In this document: positions 1 through 10,412 of the stretch, one piece after another
Layout: each line of letters begins with the position of its first letter
Position numbering within the stretch: the first letter of the stretch is position 1
NCBI RefSeq assembly: GCF_021290925.1
Contig: NZ_JAJSLX010000004.1
Location: 186,001 to 250,000 of the forward strand
Direction: 5' to 3'
Source of the DNA: Sessilibacter corallicola
Lineage (GTDB): Bacteria > Pseudomonadota > Gammaproteobacteria > Pseudomonadales > Cellvibrionaceae
DNA length: 64,000 nt
Notes under the pieces: model-generated
Told to the model about the DNA's origin: nothing
The model's database searches: none
What the model saw: the letters and a program-made list of their open reading frames with translations, nothing else
Program-made: the position numbers and the translations under genes

Positions 1-47
1 ATAGCGGTTTAATTTAAACGCTGTGAGAGTCGTTAGGGATTTATTTT

Positions 48-293
48 GTGACCAATCTGAAAATTCCCACCGCTGAAGAATTACTGCTGATTTTATTTGT
101 GGTAGTGCCTATATTCGCAGTGTGTTACTACTTTTACTATTACCTTCCTCATAAAGAAGGTGAGATGGAATGCCGAGACTATTGCAGTTTAAAAGGCTAT
201 GTCAGCTACGAGTATGTACATCCGTCTAAAGGAAATCTGGGTAAATCTCGCGTTAAATGCCGGTGTAAAACCAAACAAAATTCAACACGCTAA
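48..293 (+). CDS. Small membrane protein with Cys-rich C-terminal tail
   Basis: An 81-residue protein starting at GTG 48. One hydrophobic segment (about residues 12-31, ILFVVVPIFAVCYYFYYY) is followed by a hydrophilic tail with four cysteines (MECRDYC near 40-46, CRC near 71-73) and a basic end. This suggests a single-pass membrane protein with a disulfide-bonded or metal-binding exported tail. I do not recognise the family. The start is non-ATG with only a weak upstream purine stretch, and an in-frame ATG is not available near the hydrophobic segment. A pair of 16-bp repeats follows the stop codon. Confidence 0.55.
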   Translation: MTNLKIPTAEELLLILFVVVPIFAVCYYFYYYLPHKEGEMECRDYCSLKGYVSYEYVHPSKGNLGKSRVKCRCKTKQNSTR

Positions 294-313
294 TTTCTAC
301 TTAAGTGTATCTT

Positions 314-345
314 TATTTAACTTCATTTCTATTTAACCTCATTCT
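314..345. repeat. Two tandem 16-bp near-repeats after the gene at 48-293
   Basis: TATTTAACTTCATTTC at 314-329 is followed at once by TATTTAACCTCATTCT at 330-345 (14 of 16 identical). It lies about 20 bp after the stop codon at 293. It is one of several short tandem duplications at gene ends in this window. Confidence 0.6.
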
Positions 346-459
346 AGTGAATGATGCCCTGTTTTTTATTGCCTTTGTTCTCAACGTGTAAACTTTTGCG
401 AACTCGTTTTATTAGTCATGCCTCCGTAGAATAAAATGCCCTAAAAAGGAGGAAATAGA

Positions 460-969
460 ATGTCTGAAGCTTGGGGAAGTTTGCTGATTAAATCTTCTAC
501 TGATGTCATGTCGGGGTTAGAACAATCCGATGAAGGTGTCAGTTGGGAGTTAATTTTAGCGCTGTTTGCGTCTGCGGGTATTGAATCTCCGCTTGAAACT
601 CATTCAATGCTGTCTTTCAGTGAAGGTAACACCTTTTATCACGAAGGCTTGGAGAAATCGGCTGATTTTATAGAGATCAGTATTTTTGGTGACGAGTGGA
701 TGCCGGTGGTACAGTCGTTAGTGAAGCTGGGCAAAGGCATCGAGCTATACGGCATTATCGGCCACGAATACGGATTTAATGAGTACTATGTATTGAATGC
801 TGACGGTAAGCATTTCTTTGACGTCGTCGATTTTGAAGGCGATGAGGACGTTGATGAAGATGCAGTAACCGAGCAGTGGTTAAAATGTATTCCCCTTGAA
901 ATACAATCTGCATTTCCTGCTATTTTTAATCGTGGCAATGATGATGAAGAGGAAGAAGGCGAAGAATAA
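460..969 (+). CDS. Hypothetical acidic cytoplasmic protein
   Basis: A 169-residue protein with a strong ribosome site (AAGGAGG about 8 nt before the ATG), no signal peptide and no membrane segment. The C-terminus is a run of Asp/Glu after residue 158, and the whole protein is acidic. Alternating beta/alpha composition (FIEISIFGDEW, VKLGKGIELYGIIGHEYG) suggests a compact globular domain. No family recognised. It is a single gene, with no operon partner that can be defended. Confidence 0.7.
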   Translation: MSEAWGSLLIKSSTDVMSGLEQSDEGVSWELILALFASAGIESPLETHSMLSFSEGNTFYHEGLEKSADFIEISIFGDEWMPVVQSLVKLGKGIELYGIIGHEYGFNEYYVLNADGKHFFDVVDFEGDEDVDEDAVTEQWLKCIPLEIQSAFPAIFNRGNDDEEEEGEE

Positions 970-1382
970 ATAATTCTTTTGTTGTTCTTTTACTGTTTTT
1001 TAGTCGTTGTTTTTTTATTGTTATTAGTATCTAAAGAACGCTTTGGCGGTGGCTTTATCCTCTGTTGGAGCGTTTCAAAATGGTCTTTTCTGTTGTACGT
1101 AATTTGGCTTTTATTGTCGCTTTTTGCCGCTGCTTTAGAGATTTTTCACCGTTCTTTTTCAACCACAGTTGAAGCCATTTCCTATCTATTCGTCCTTAAA
1201 TATAGGCAGATTTTTGATCAATTTTGAACGGGTCAATCCCTGGCGTTACATTGGCGCTTTCGGATTTTCAAACCAATATTCAAAATAAGCCGTCTAATTT
1301 ATGTTAGCCAAAACAGCAATGAACTGTTTTGTCGATAATAATCATTCTAATTTAAACTCTTAAGGCTACCTACTGGAAGATT

Positions 1383-3272
1383 ATGAAATTTAAATCATTC
1401 ACATTGGCACCCTTGGCGCTGGCTGTAGCGCTGAGTGCTTGTTCGGAGAAGCAATCCAGTACTCAATCGGCTGCGGTTGAGCAACCTAAATCGGCACCTG
1501 TAGAGGTTGTTGTGAATCAAAACAAGGAATTCTTGGACTATATTGATTCCATCGCGAAGGATGTACTTCAACGTGATCCTTTCTCAGCGACGAGTTTGGG
1601 CGTAACCGAAGAATACGTTGGCCAGAGTTTTAACGATAAAATTTCTGATATGAGCCAAGCGTCGGTAGAGCATGAAAAATCCGAAAATGGTCGTTTGCAA
1701 GAAGCGTTGTCGATGTACGATCCGGCGAATTTGTCGGGTACTGCATTAACAACGTATCAATTGTTAAAAAATTCATTGGAATTGGGTGAGTCTTTCAAAC
1801 CCATTTTAAACGGTGCGTTTGGCGCGTTCAGTTATTTTACGCCGTTCCCCATTACCCATATTTCTGGTCCGCACATTAATTTGCCGCGCGCACTGCAAAC
1901 CGAACATCCTCTGACGTCTGAGAAAGACGCACGCGACTACATTTCGCGTTTGTCTGCGGTCAAAGAAGAATTTACCGGCCTTGCCAATGTCATCAAAAAA
2001 GACATGGAAATGGGATTGTTGCCGCCTGAATTTGCGGTCAAGGGTGCGATTGGTTTTATCGAGCAGTTTTTGTCGCCATCGTCTGAGCAGCATCCGTTGG
2101 TGGTAACTTTTGCGGCGCGTTTGAAAGAGGGCAGTGATCTCTCTCAAGAACAGGTTGATGAATTAGCCGCTGAGGTTTCAGAGATTGTCGCTGCCAGAGT
2201 TTATCCTGGCTATGAAGTTCTGAAAGATTCGTTGATCGATATGCTCGCCAATGCATCAAAAAATGCGGGCGTTTGGGATTTGGAAAACGGCAAAGAGCTG
2301 TACCAACTAGCCCTGAAAAACTTTGGTTCTGGTGATAAAACCGCAGAAGAAATTCACCAACTTGGGCTTGCCGAAGTCGATCGAATTCAGAAAGAAATGG
2401 CGGCTATTCTTAAAGCTGAGGGTTATGAAACCGACGATGTGATCGGTACTTATAACAAGCTCAGTGAAGAAAAACGTTTCCTTTACGATAACAACGATGA
2501 AGGTCGCCAGAAGTTATTGGACGATCTAAACAGCCAAATGGCTAACATCACCGATTTACTGCCTAACATTTTGGTTACCCTGCCGAAAGCGGGCGTTGAA
2601 GTTCGTCGTATTTCAGAATTTGAGCAAGACGGTGCCCCAGGCGGTTACTACACGCCGCCATCTTTGGACGGTTCTCGTCCGGGTATTTACTGGATTAACC
2701 TTAAAGATACCGCAGATTGGCCGAGTTTCACCCTGCCAACGTTGACGTATCACGAAGCCAGTCCTGGCCATCACTTGCAGGTAACCATCGCCCAAGAAAT
2801 CTCCGATATGCCAATTTTGAGAAACTTGATTTGGTACAGTGCCTACGGTGAAGGTTGGGCGCTTTATGCCGAAGTTTTGGCCAAAGAATTGGGTTTGTAC
2901 GACAACGACGCATACGGTGATTTGGGCCGATTACAGTCTGAATTATTCCGTGCCGCTCGCCTTGTGGTCGATACCGGGATTCACCACAAACAGTGGTCAC
3001 GAGAAGAAGCCATTGAATACATGCACGGTGCCGTCGGTGGTTCTTTAGCCTCGGTAACCCGTGAAGTTGAGCGTTATTCAGTGTGGCCAGGCCAGGCGTG
3101 TTCTTACAAGCTGGGTCAGATCACCATCTTGGAACTGCGAGAAAAGGCGCGCAATCAGTTGGGTGATAAATTCGATTTGCGAACGTTTAACGATCAAGTA
3201 TTGATTCACGGTGCGATTTCGTTGCCGGTATTGGTCGAAAAAATCGATACCTGGTTAGCTGATCAAGCGTGA
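1383..3272 (+). CDS. DUF885 family lipoprotein, predicted zinc peptidase
   Basis: A 629-residue protein with a lipoprotein signal (hydrophobic LALAVAL, lipobox LSAC, lipidated Cys near residue 20), so probably anchored in the envelope facing the periplasm. The rest matches the DUF885 family: an N-terminal helical region, then the diagnostic YHEASPGHH metal-binding motif near residues 457-465 and a downstream GEGWALYAE segment that supplies a further acidic ligand. Family members are regarded as gluzincin-like metallopeptidases; the substrate is unknown. Length is normal for the family. It is monocistronic, with an intrinsic terminator directly after it. Confidence 0.88.
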   Translation: MKFKSFTLAPLALAVALSACSEKQSSTQSAAVEQPKSAPVEVVVNQNKEFLDYIDSIAKDVLQRDPFSATSLGVTEEYVGQSFNDKISDMSQASVEHEKSENGRLQEALSMYDPANLSGTALTTYQLLKNSLELGESFKPILNGAFGAFSYFTPFPITHISGPHINLPRALQTEHPLTSEKDARDYISRLSAVKEEFTGLANVIKKDMEMGLLPPEFAVKGAIGFIEQFLSPSSEQHPLVVTFAARLKEGSDLSQEQVDELAAEVSEIVAARVYPGYEVLKDSLIDMLANASKNAGVWDLENGKELYQLALKNFGSGDKTAEEIHQLGLAEVDRIQKEMAAILKAEGYETDDVIGTYNKLSEEKRFLYDNNDEGRQKLLDDLNSQMANITDLLPNILVTLPKAGVEVRRISEFEQDGAPGGYYTPPSLDGSRPGIYWINLKDTADWPSFTLPTLTYHEASPGHHLQVTIAQEISDMPILRNLIWYSAYGEGWALYAEVLAKELGLYDNDAYGDLGRLQSELFRAARLVVDTGIHHKQWSREEAIEYMHGAVGGSLASVTREVERYSVWPGQACSYKLGQITILELREKARNQLGDKFDLRTFNDQVLIHGAISLPVLVEKIDTWLADQA

Positions 3273-3308
3273 TTGACGCCGGATGCCATTGTTTGGCATC
3301 TGCTTTGA

Positions 3309-3350
3309 AAAACCGCCGTAATCGGAGACGATTTACGGCGGTTTTTTTGT
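3309..3350 (+). terminator. Intrinsic terminator of the DUF885 gene
   Basis: AAACCGCCGTAA pairs with TTACGGCGGTTT around an 11-nt loop and is followed by a run of T. It lies 37 nt after the stop codon. Confidence 0.9.
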
Positions 3351-3570
3351 TTTATTACTATATAAATCAATCAGTTATGCCCTTCGCTTGTGGTTTTTAT
3401 CACGCTGCTCATTCGGCTTGTTTAACAACTGTTATACTCAATTGAGATTCTGCAATTGACTTATTAGGCCGGCCCTGTTTCTCTAGAGGCTAATCTTTTG
3501 GAGGGCGCTTATTCGCAAGCTCAGCGCTTGTCGAATGGTTATTGATAAATTAACCAAAATAGGGTGTACG

Positions 3571-4020
3571 ATGAAACGTTTATTAAAAGTCTTTTTTATT
3601 CTGTGTATGGGCGCGAGCAGCCAATCGTTTGCATTAAGCCCAGCCGAACTTGAACACGCCGTGCGAGAATTGTCTGAGCAAGCTAAGGGCAAAAACGGGT
3701 TTATGGAGTTTTACATCGGCGAAATTCAAATGTTTATGGTGATGGACCCAAACAGTAATCGCATGCGCATCATCAGCCCAATCACCGATTACAAGAATTT
3801 AACCTCTGAGCAAAAAGACGCCATTATGGTGTCGAATTTTCATGGTGCACTGGATGCTCGCTACGCGGTAAGCAATGGCGTTTTGTATTCTGCATTTATG
3901 CATCCAATGGCAGAGCTGACTGTACAACAGCTGTTATCTGCCATTTATCAGGTGGCTAATTTATCAATCAGTTTTGGCTCCGAATATTCAAGCGGTGTTT
4001 TTAATTTTCAGGGGCAATAA
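3571..4020 (+). CDS. Secreted YbjN-like small protein
   Basis: I chose ATG 3571 (149 residues), because it places a normal signal peptide at the N-terminus (MKRLLKVFFILCMGASSQSFA). The upstream in-frame start at 3535 would put a hydrophilic stretch in front of it. The mature part looks like an alpha/beta YbjN/type III chaperone-like fold: two strands around GFMEFYIGEIQMFMVMD, a helix, strands around DARYAVSNGVLYSAF and a final amphipathic helix. The assignment is by pattern only and the function is unknown. A terminator follows 56 nt downstream. Confidence 0.65.
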   Translation: MKRLLKVFFILCMGASSQSFALSPAELEHAVRELSEQAKGKNGFMEFYIGEIQMFMVMDPNSNRMRIISPITDYKNLTSEQKDAIMVSNFHGALDARYAVSNGVLYSAFMHPMAELTVQQLLSAIYQVANLSISFGSEYSSGVFNFQGQ

Positions 4021-4076
4021 GTTTTTACTCAATACTTTATTTGCTCAGTATTTTATTGACAAACAATCTCTTCTCT

Positions 4077-4101
4077 AAAAAGCCCGCTTCTGGGCTTTTT
4101 T
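4077..4101 (+). terminator. Intrinsic terminator after the secreted protein gene
   Basis: AAAAAGCCC and GGGCTTTTT form a 9-bp stem with a 6-nt loop, ending in six T. Confidence 0.9.
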
Positions 4102-5228
4102 CTTATTAAATTCCTGTCTTTTATTTAATTCTTTAGTTAGTGAATGGAACTTTATTATTACGACGTTTTACATTCTTTTGAGAGTGTTAATTTGGCGCCT
4201 GAGTAACCGAGAAGGATTTCTTAATGTATTTAAGGCGTTAATAGTGTGAACCGGTTATTGCGGCTGACGGGAGTTTTAATGCCATTTTTACTGGTTTGCG
4301 ATGAGTGTTTGCGGTTGTTTTTTATTTAAATTGTTTTTTATCGGTTTTTTAATTCAGAGCTTTTAAAGATCTTATTTCTAAAAATTATGAATGATTCGGT
4401 TAATTTTTTTGTAGAAGATTAATTGGGGGAGAAGTGTGCGGGCAAAAAAAAGCCGGGACATGCCCGGCTAACTCCTAAATAACGGTATCAATGACTATTT
4501 GTAGATAATCTGAAACTTTAATGAAATCTTAGATAACTGCAATATGCTTAGCTTAGAAAGAATGCAGTTTATTCACCGAATCAACCGAGTGTGCCATACG
4601 AATGAATTAAAGCAACAAGAGGGCAGAGCAAATAGGTTGGTGACTAGGCAACGCAATTTATTCAGTTTAAATTCAGTTAATAATTTAACCCATTAAACCA
4701 CTTGTTGATTCAGGTGAGGTGTTAGGAATAACACCGTTAACAATTAAAGTATTGGATGACTTACCGACTAAATAAGTTCCAACCTTTGCTGGCCAATCTC
4801 CGTACTGACTCAGAACTTGTCAACGCTTGTAGTTTATTTTCGGTGGAAAATTCTTGTATCACGAAAACATAACGAATTCTTAACAAACGATCATTCAAAG
4901 TGATTGTTTTAATTTTTTATAAATAAAAGAATGTTTGCCGACAGCAGTTTGTATTTATTGTTATTAGTAAAATATTATTTGCAGTTGATTAATGAATTAA
5001 TGCGTTTTCAAACTACGCCAAAATTAATTAAATAATTAATTAGAAAGTAGGGGTATTTTAAATAGTGTTTTATTTAAATATTGCGATAAACCATTTATTT
5101 ATTCGGGTTTAACGTCGGAAGGTTAATCGATTTGAGTGGACTTTAATCGTTTAATTTATGTATTAGTATTTTTTAATATTCTATAAATGTCTGCACAGTT
5201 TAATTAAAAGGTTTGGAAAAAGCCTATT
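4102..5228. other. 1.1-kb AT-rich stretch without a clear gene
   Basis: No reading frame above 60 codons looks real here. The one firm signal is a leftward terminator at 4444-4469, which implies a minus-strand transcript starting somewhere in about 4480-5200. On that strand two short frames look mildly protein-like: one of about 45 codons from a TTG near 4890 to a TAA near 4768, and one of about 44 codons ending near 4690. Neither has an ATG or a clear ribosome site. A 7-bp hairpin (GGTGTTA/TAACACC with a GGAA loop) lies at about 4717-4734. Confidence 0.4.
4444..4469 (-). terminator. Leftward intrinsic terminator with no assigned gene
   Basis: Read on the minus strand, AGCCGGG and CCCGGCT flank a 5-nt loop and are followed by eight T. 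No annotated minus-strand gene lies immediately upstream of it (the next is at 5229-5456), so the transcript it ends is unexplained. Confidence 0.8.
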
Positions 5229-5456
5229 TTAATAACTACTTATTTCCTGTCCTTCCAATTGTTCCGCTAAATCATCTAATTTTTGAGCGTTATCATCAAA
5301 AGATTTAATCGAGTCGTAGGTGTAGGTGACGAGTATTTCCAGATCAGAATTGAACCGTTTCACTTTGCAAAAACCAATGTAACCGGATTTGAGTTCCGCT
5401 AAAAACTTTGACGCTTTAGCAGCGGTTGGAAATTGATAGGCGAATTGTTTTTCCAT
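5229..5456 (-). CDS. Small hypothetical protein
   Basis: A 75-residue soluble protein starting with MEKQFAYQFPTAAKA. The composition suggests an alpha/beta fold (helix at TAAKASKFLAEL, strand at LEILVTYTY, helix in the C-terminal half). No recognised domain. It sits downstream of lpxH on the same strand, but the lpxH terminator at 5543-5570 separates them, so it is probably transcribed on its own. Confidence 0.6.
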   Translation of the reverse strand: MEKQFAYQFPTAAKASKFLAELKSGYIGFCKVKRFNSDLEILVTYTYDSIKSFDDNAQKLDDLAEQLEGQEISSY

Positions 5457-5542
5457 GGCGGTTTAAAATTAATATTGAAGATGTTGTTAGAATATTTCGA
5501 ATAATTATTTCATGCTCCGTTATGGAGCGATTTTTTGCCATT

Positions 5543-5570
5543 AAAAAACCAGTTATAAAACTGGCTTTTT
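5543..5570 (-). terminator. Terminator of the ppiB-lpxH operon
   Basis: AAAAAACCAGT and ACTGGCTTTTT form a near-symmetrical stem, so it would work on either strand. It sits just beyond the lpxH stop codon on the minus strand. Confidence 0.85.
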
Positions 5571-5605
5571 AATGGTCGGGTTCCAACAAATAAACGGTTG
5601 GCGTT

Positions 5606-6340
5606 TTATTTTGTTGGGGGAATTGGAAAACTGACCAAATCCCAATGATCCGGTTTAACACTCAAGTACCACCCGGTTTCTTCCCAATCACCCAATACGA
5701 TTCGCTCGCCAGGTTGATTATTAACGGTAAGGTCGTGGCGGTTGGGTCGATGTGTATGACCGTGAATCAGCTTTTGTACCTTGTCTTGCTCCATCACAGA
5801 CACCACTTGCTCGGGTGTTACGTCCATGATGTCCTCAGCTTTCATGCTACCCATTGAACGACTTTCTGCGCGTAGCTTTTCGGCCAATTGCCGGCGAACC
5901 GCCAGCGGTTGTTGCAGCATTTGATCTTGCCATTGTTGCGAGCGAACTTGCTCTCTAAACGCCAGATACTCAACGTCGCGAGTGCACAGAGTGTCGCCGT
6001 GCATCAACAACACCGGCTCGTCGTAGAGATTAACAACGGTGCTTTCTTGCAAAAGCACAATGCCGGTTTCTTCTGCGAATTTTTCTCCTACGAGAAAGTC
6101 GCGATTGCCGTGAATAAAGTACGTTGGCACGCCGGACTCGGAGTATCTGAGCAGTGCTTCTTTTATATGCTGCAAATACTCGCTGTCGTCGTCATCGCCA
6201 ATCCAAGCTTCGAACAAATCTCCAAGAATGTATAACGCATCGGCGTGAGCCGCTTGGTTAAACAGAAAGCGTAGAAACGCTTTCGTCACTTGGGGGCGCG
6301 ATTGTTCTAGGTGTAAATCTGATATAAACAGTGTACTCAT
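5606..6340 (-). CDS. lpxH: UDP-2,3-diacylglucosamine diphosphatase LpxH
   Basis: A 244-residue calcineurin-like phosphoesterase that removes UMP from UDP-2,3-diacylglucosamine to give lipid X in lipid A synthesis, acting at the inner face of the inner membrane. Metal-binding motifs are all present: SDLH (D8, H10), GDLFE (D41), GNRDF (N79), MHGD (H114) and HGHTHRP near residues 193-199. Length matches the family (about 240). It lies 9 nt after ppiB in the same direction, an ordinary gammaproteobacterial pairing, and shares its terminator. Confidence 0.95.
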   Translation of the reverse strand: MSTLFISDLHLEQSRPQVTKAFLRFLFNQAAHADALYILGDLFEAWIGDDDDSEYLQHIKEALLRYSESGVPTYFIHGNRDFLVGEKFAEETGIVLLQESTVVNLYDEPVLLMHGDTLCTRDVEYLAFREQVRSQQWQDQMLQQPLAVRRQLAEKLRAESRSMGSMKAEDIMDVTPEQVVSVMEQDKVQKLIHGHTHRPNRHDLTVNNQPGERIVLGDWEETGWYLSVKPDHWDLVSFPIPPTK

Positions 6341-6349
6341 GACAGACCG

Positions 6350-6844
6350 TTAGGCGTCAACAGTTGCTTTCTCAATAACAACGGCCTCTTGTGGCACGTC
6401 TTTGTGAAAACCGTGATCGCCTGTGGAAACTCCTTTGATTTTGTTGACGACATCCATGCCTTCTACGACTTTACCGAACACACAGTAACCCCACCCTTGG
6501 GTGTTTTTACCGGAGAAATTTAGGAAGTCGTTGTCTTTTACGTTGATGAAAAATTGTGCAGTTGCACTGTGCGGGTCCATGGTGCGGGCCATCGCTAGTG
6601 TGCCAACGTCGTTTTTAAGGCCGTTATCGGCTTCGTTTTCAATGGCAGCGCGGGTGGCTTTTTCTTTCATGTTTTCATCCATGCCGCCGCCTTGGATCAT
6701 GAAACCATCGATTACTCGGTGAAAAATTGTGCCATCGTAGAAGCCTTCTTCTACGTATTGCTTGAAGTTAGCGGCAGTTTTAGGTGCTTTGTCAAAGTCG
6801 AGTTCAATTTTTAGGGTACCGAAATTGGTTTCTAGGGTAATCAT
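6350..6844 (-). CDS. ppiB: Cytoplasmic cyclophilin-type peptidyl-prolyl isomerase
   Basis: A 164-residue cyclophilin without a signal peptide, so the cytoplasmic PpiB type that catalyses cis-trans isomerisation of Xaa-Pro bonds. The family core is complete: [13 protein letters not shown] carries the catalytic Arg near residue 43, followed by [20 protein letters not shown] and a [16 protein letters not shown] segment. A ribosome site GGAG sits 7 nt before the start. First gene of a two-gene unit with lpxH. Confidence 0.95.
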   Translation of the reverse strand: MITLETNFGTLKIELDFDKAPKTAANFKQYVEEGFYDGTIFHRVIDGFMIQGGGMDENMKEKATRAAIENEADNGLKNDVGTLAMARTMDPHSATAQFFINVKDNDFLNFSGKNTQGWGYCVFGKVVEGMDVVNKIKGVSTGDHGFHKDVPQEAVVIEKATVDA

Positions 6845-6922
6845 TCAACTCTCCGCTTGCAGATTTTTGGTTATTAATAAGGCGCTTAGCACATGAAATG
6901 CGAAAAAAACTGTTTTCGCGGG

Positions 6923-6950
6923 TTCTCGGGCGCTGGCAGGCGGCTATAAT
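6923..6950 (+). promoter_or_regulatory. Candidate sigma-70 promoter for glnS
   Basis: TATAAT at 6945-6950 preceded 16 nt earlier by TTCTCG. This leaves a 5' leader of about 120 nt before glnS, which contains a GCCCA/TGGGC hairpin. The -35 box is weak; the -10 box is perfect. Confidence 0.45.
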
Positions 6951-7074
6951 ACGCGCTTTGAGTGTAATCGCAAAACCCATGATGTCTGCCGCCTAATCGG
7001 TAAACCTCAGCCATTTGCCCAGAGCCGATGGGCACTAAACTAAAAGTGAAAATTACAGAAAAGTAGATCAGTTA

Positions 7075-8793
7075 ATGAGTAATGAATCTGCGCTAGAAAA
7101 TAGCCGACCACTGAATTTTATTGAGCAAATTATTACCGACGATTTGGAGTCTGGAAAAACTCAGCGAGTTGTAACTCGATTTCCGCCAGAACCCAACGGG
7201 TATTTACACATTGGCCACGCCAAATCGATCTGTTTGAATTTCGGCTTAGCTCAGCGATTCGGTGGCGAATGTAATTTACGCTTTGACGACACCAATCCTG
7301 CGAAAGAAGATCAGGAATACATCGACTCAATTCGTCGCGATGTCGAATGGCTCGGTTTTAAAATTGGTGAGCCTGCCAGTCCGAATGTTTTTTTTGCGTC
7401 TTCTTATTTTGACAAACTCTACGACTGGGCCATTACCTTAATAAAAGAAGGTAAAGCGTATGTGTGTGGTTTGTCTCCCGATGAAGCGCGTGAATACCGA
7501 GGCACGCTGACGGCGCCGGGTAAGAACAGTCCATTTCGTGATCGAAGTGTCGAGGAAAACCTGACTGAATTTGAAAAAATGCGCGATGGCGTGTACGACG
7601 AAGGCGCGTGTGTTTTGCGGGCAAAAATCGATATGGCCGCGGGCAACATTAATTTGCGTGATCCAATTTTGTATCGTATTCGCAAACAATCTCATCACCA
7701 AACTGGCGATAAGTGGTGCATTTATCCTACTTACGATTACGCCCATGGCCAGGAAGACGCGATTGAAGGTGTCACTCATTCGATCTGTACGTTGGAATTT
7801 GCGGATCACCGTCCTTTATACGACTGGTTGATTGAGAATTTACCGGTTCCGTCGCAGCCAACGCAGTACGAGTTTGCTCGCCTGGAGCTGAATTACACGG
7901 TCACTTCTAAGCGCAAGCTCAAGCAGTTGGTTGACGAAAATTACGTTGATGCCTGGGACGACCCGCGCATGCCGACCATTTCGGGTATGCGTCGTCGAGG
8001 TTATTCGGCGGCATCGCTGCGCAATTTCTGTGAGTTGATCGGTGTCACCAAATCTGCCAGTACCGTAGATGTTGGCATGCTTGAATACGCCGTGCGCGAT
8101 GATTTGAATGCGAATGCTCCGCGTGCAATGTGTGTTTTGTCACCTTTGAAAATCGTGATTACGAATTTCGCCGAGCAGACCGCTGAGTCGAGCTTAATGG
8201 TGACTCAGCCAATGCACCCCAATAAACCAGAAATGGGTGAGCGCAAAATTCCGTTTACCTCTGAAATTTATATTGATCGTGCTGACTTTACCGAAGATAC
8301 AACGCTTTCGAGAAAGAAATTTAAGCGTTTGGTCAGCGGTGAATACGTTCGTCTGCGCGGCGCTTCGGTAATCAAAGCGGAATCTGTCGAAAAAGACGAA
8401 AACGGTGAAATCGTTACCGTGAATTGCACCTTGGTTCCCGATACTATTGGTTCCAATCCGCCCGAGGGTATTAAACCGCGCGGTGTTATTCACTGGGTTT
8501 CGGCACAGAATTGCGTCGACTGCGAAGTTCGCTTGTATGATCGTTTGTTTAACGATGAAGCCCCGGATGCTGGTGGTAAGAATTTCTTAGACTGCATTAA
8601 TCCTGATTCGCTGGTGATTGTCTCGGGTGCGAAAGCCGAAGCCAGTTTATCGTCTGCCGAAATCGGCACGGCTTATCAGTTTGAACGCGAAGGTTATTTC
8701 ACGCTCGACAGTCGTTATTCAACCGAGGGTAAATTTGTTTTTAACCGTACTATCGGTTTGAAAGACAACTGGGCGAATAAAGTGAAAGATTAA
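7075..8793 (+). CDS. glnS: Glutaminyl-tRNA synthetase
   Basis: A 572-residue class I synthetase that charges tRNA-Gln. The N-terminal catalytic domain has [15 protein letters not shown] (HIGH at 45-48) and the second signature appears as [11 protein letters not shown] near residue 275. The C-terminal beta-barrel anticodon-binding domains fill residues 340 onward. Length is close to the E. coli enzyme. GlnRS itself implies direct glutaminylation, typical of gammaproteobacteria. The ribosome site is weak. It is followed by a terminator and then cysS, the same order seen in many relatives. Confidence 0.97.
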   Translation: MSNESALENSRPLNFIEQIITDDLESGKTQRVVTRFPPEPNGYLHIGHAKSICLNFGLAQRFGGECNLRFDDTNPAKEDQEYIDSIRRDVEWLGFKIGEPASPNVFFASSYFDKLYDWAITLIKEGKAYVCGLSPDEAREYRGTLTAPGKNSPFRDRSVEENLTEFEKMRDGVYDEGACVLRAKIDMAAGNINLRDPILYRIRKQSHHQTGDKWCIYPTYDYAHGQEDAIEGVTHSICTLEFADHRPLYDWLIENLPVPSQPTQYEFARLELNYTVTSKRKLKQLVDENYVDAWDDPRMPTISGMRRRGYSAASLRNFCELIGVTKSASTVDVGMLEYAVRDDLNANAPRAMCVLSPLKIVITNFAEQTAESSLMVTQPMHPNKPEMGERKIPFTSEIYIDRADFTEDTTLSRKKFKRLVSGEYVRLRGASVIKAESVEKDENGEIVTVNCTLVPDTIGSNPPEGIKPRGVIHWVSAQNCVDCEVRLYDRLFNDEAPDAGGKNFLDCINPDSLVIVSGAKAEASLSSAEIGTAYQFEREGYFTLDSRYSTEGKFVFNRTIGLKDNWANKVKD

Positions 8794-8804
8794 GTGGTAT
8801 TGGG

Positions 8805-8839
8805 CCAGCAATAAATGTTCACAAATTGCTGGTTCTTTT
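8805..8839 (+). terminator. Terminator after glnS
   Basis: CCAGCAAT and ATTGCTGG make an 8-bp stem with a 12-nt loop, followed by TTCTTTTA. Confidence 0.75.
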
Positions 8840-8968
8840 ACGTACTTATATACGTACCCATAACTCATCAAGTTTGTACCCCACACGGTCATATTTAGCT
8901 GGTAGGTTAGATTATCGGTGCGGTGAATACTTATTTTAATTGTGCTACCGGATTAGTCGGTAAGATTT

Positions 8969-10354
8969 ATGAATGCAAATGTTTCCCTGCGAGTTTACAA
9001 CACCAAAACTCGCCAAAAAGAAGAGTTTCAACCTTTAATTCCAGACACCGTGACCATGTATGTGTGTGGTCCAACGGTTTACAACTACGTGCATATCGGC
9101 AATGCCCGACCTGTGGTTGTGTTTGATACTTTATTTCGCGTTTTGAATAACCTGTATTCCAAGGTTACTTACGCGCGCAATATTACTGATATTGACGACA
9201 AAATCATGCAAGGCGCTGCGCAAGCGGGTCAAAGCATTGCGGAATTTACCGAAATTTATACCCAAGCCTATCAGGAAGATATGGCGGCATTGAATAACTT
9301 GGTTCCGACCATTGTTCCGAAAGCAACTGATCATTTACCTAATATGGTGGAATTGATCGAGCAATTGATCGCTAAAGGGCACGCCTACGCCGCTGAAGGT
9401 CATGTGTTGTTTGCGGTACAAACAATGGAAGATTACGGCAAATTATCGAATCGTTCATTAGAAGATATGTTAGACGGTGCGCGTGTAGAAGTTGCTCCTT
9501 ATAAAAAGTACGCCGGTGATTTCGTGCTTTGGAAACCGTCGTCGGACGACGAGCCGGGTTGGGACAGTCCTTGGGGAAGAGGGCGTCCGGGCTGGCATTT
9601 GGAATGTTCGGCAATGGTTAAAGCGCATTTAGGCGAAACCATTGATATTCACGGCGGTGGCCGAGACTTGGTGTTTCCGCACCACGAAAATGAAGTGGCG
9701 CAAAGTCAGTGCGCACACGGCGGTAAAGAATACGTTCGCTATTGGATGCACAACGGTTTTGTGAATATCGAAGGCGAGAAAATGTCTAAGTCGTTAGGCA
9801 ATTTCAGAACAGTTCGTGATTTGCTCGGTTCGCACAAAGGTGAGGCGATTCGTTTTGCCTTGTTAACGGCGCAGTATCGTTCAGAAATAGATTTCAGTGC
9901 TGATTTATTGCATCAATCGAAAGCCACTCTCGACAGTTTTTACGGCACCTTGCGCGATTGCGCTGATATCGAAACGGTAGACACCGATATTTCTGAATCG
10001 GCCGGTTACCAAGCGTTGCTTGATGATTTAAATACACCGGTTGCCATCAGTGAATTACACGCGCTTGCAAAAATGTTAAATAAAGGCTGCGATAATGCGG
10101 CGGCGGTTAAATCGGAATTTTTGCAGCTCGCTGGATTTATGGGTTTATTGCAGCAATCGCCAGAAGTTTGGTTTAAAGAATCAGTCGGTGAAGACGGTCT
10201 GAGTAACGAAGAAATTGAAGCGTTAATTGCAGAACGTAAGCAGGCAAAAATCGATAAAAACTACGCTCGTGGCGATGAAATTCGCGAGTTGCTGAAATCC
10301 AACGGTATTGTGCTTGAGGATTCTAAACAAGGCACTCAGTGGCGCCGTTCTTAA
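8969..10354 (+). CDS. cysS: Cysteinyl-tRNA synthetase
   Basis: A 461-residue monomeric class I synthetase that charges tRNA-Cys. It has the zinc and ATP-binding signature [16 protein letters not shown] (Cys 33, HIGN 42-45), further zinc ligands in WHLECSAM and HHENE, and [11 protein letters not shown] near residue 268. Length equals that of E. coli CysS (461). The chosen ATG begins [12 protein letters not shown], which aligns with the family N-terminus; the earlier ATG at 8923 is in another frame. Confidence 0.97.
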   Translation: MNANVSLRVYNTKTRQKEEFQPLIPDTVTMYVCGPTVYNYVHIGNARPVVVFDTLFRVLNNLYSKVTYARNITDIDDKIMQGAAQAGQSIAEFTEIYTQAYQEDMAALNNLVPTIVPKATDHLPNMVELIEQLIAKGHAYAAEGHVLFAVQTMEDYGKLSNRSLEDMLDGARVEVAPYKKYAGDFVLWKPSSDDEPGWDSPWGRGRPGWHLECSAMVKAHLGETIDIHGGGRDLVFPHHENEVAQSQCAHGGKEYVRYWMHNGFVNIEGEKMSKSLGNFRTVRDLLGSHKGEAIRFALLTAQYRSEIDFSADLLHQSKATLDSFYGTLRDCADIETVDTDISESAGYQALLDDLNTPVAISELHALAKMLNKGCDNAAAVKSEFLQLAGFMGLLQQSPEVWFKESVGEDGLSNEEIEALIAERKQAKIDKNYARGDEIRELLKSNGIVLEDSKQGTQWRRS

Positions 10355-10412
10355 TTTCTAAACAACATTAAAACCATTATTTTTGTGATTCTAGACTGGG
10401 TGTATTTGACGT

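Noticed and set aside
979-1227. 82-codon hydrophobic frame from a TTG start
   Set aside because: No ribosome site, low-complexity hydrophobic start, TTG only; most likely chance in an AT-rich spacer.
1331-1349. Fur-box-like GATAATAATCATT before the DUF885 gene
   Set aside because: About 13 of 19 positions match the consensus and the gene has no iron link, so the match is too weak in AT-rich DNA.
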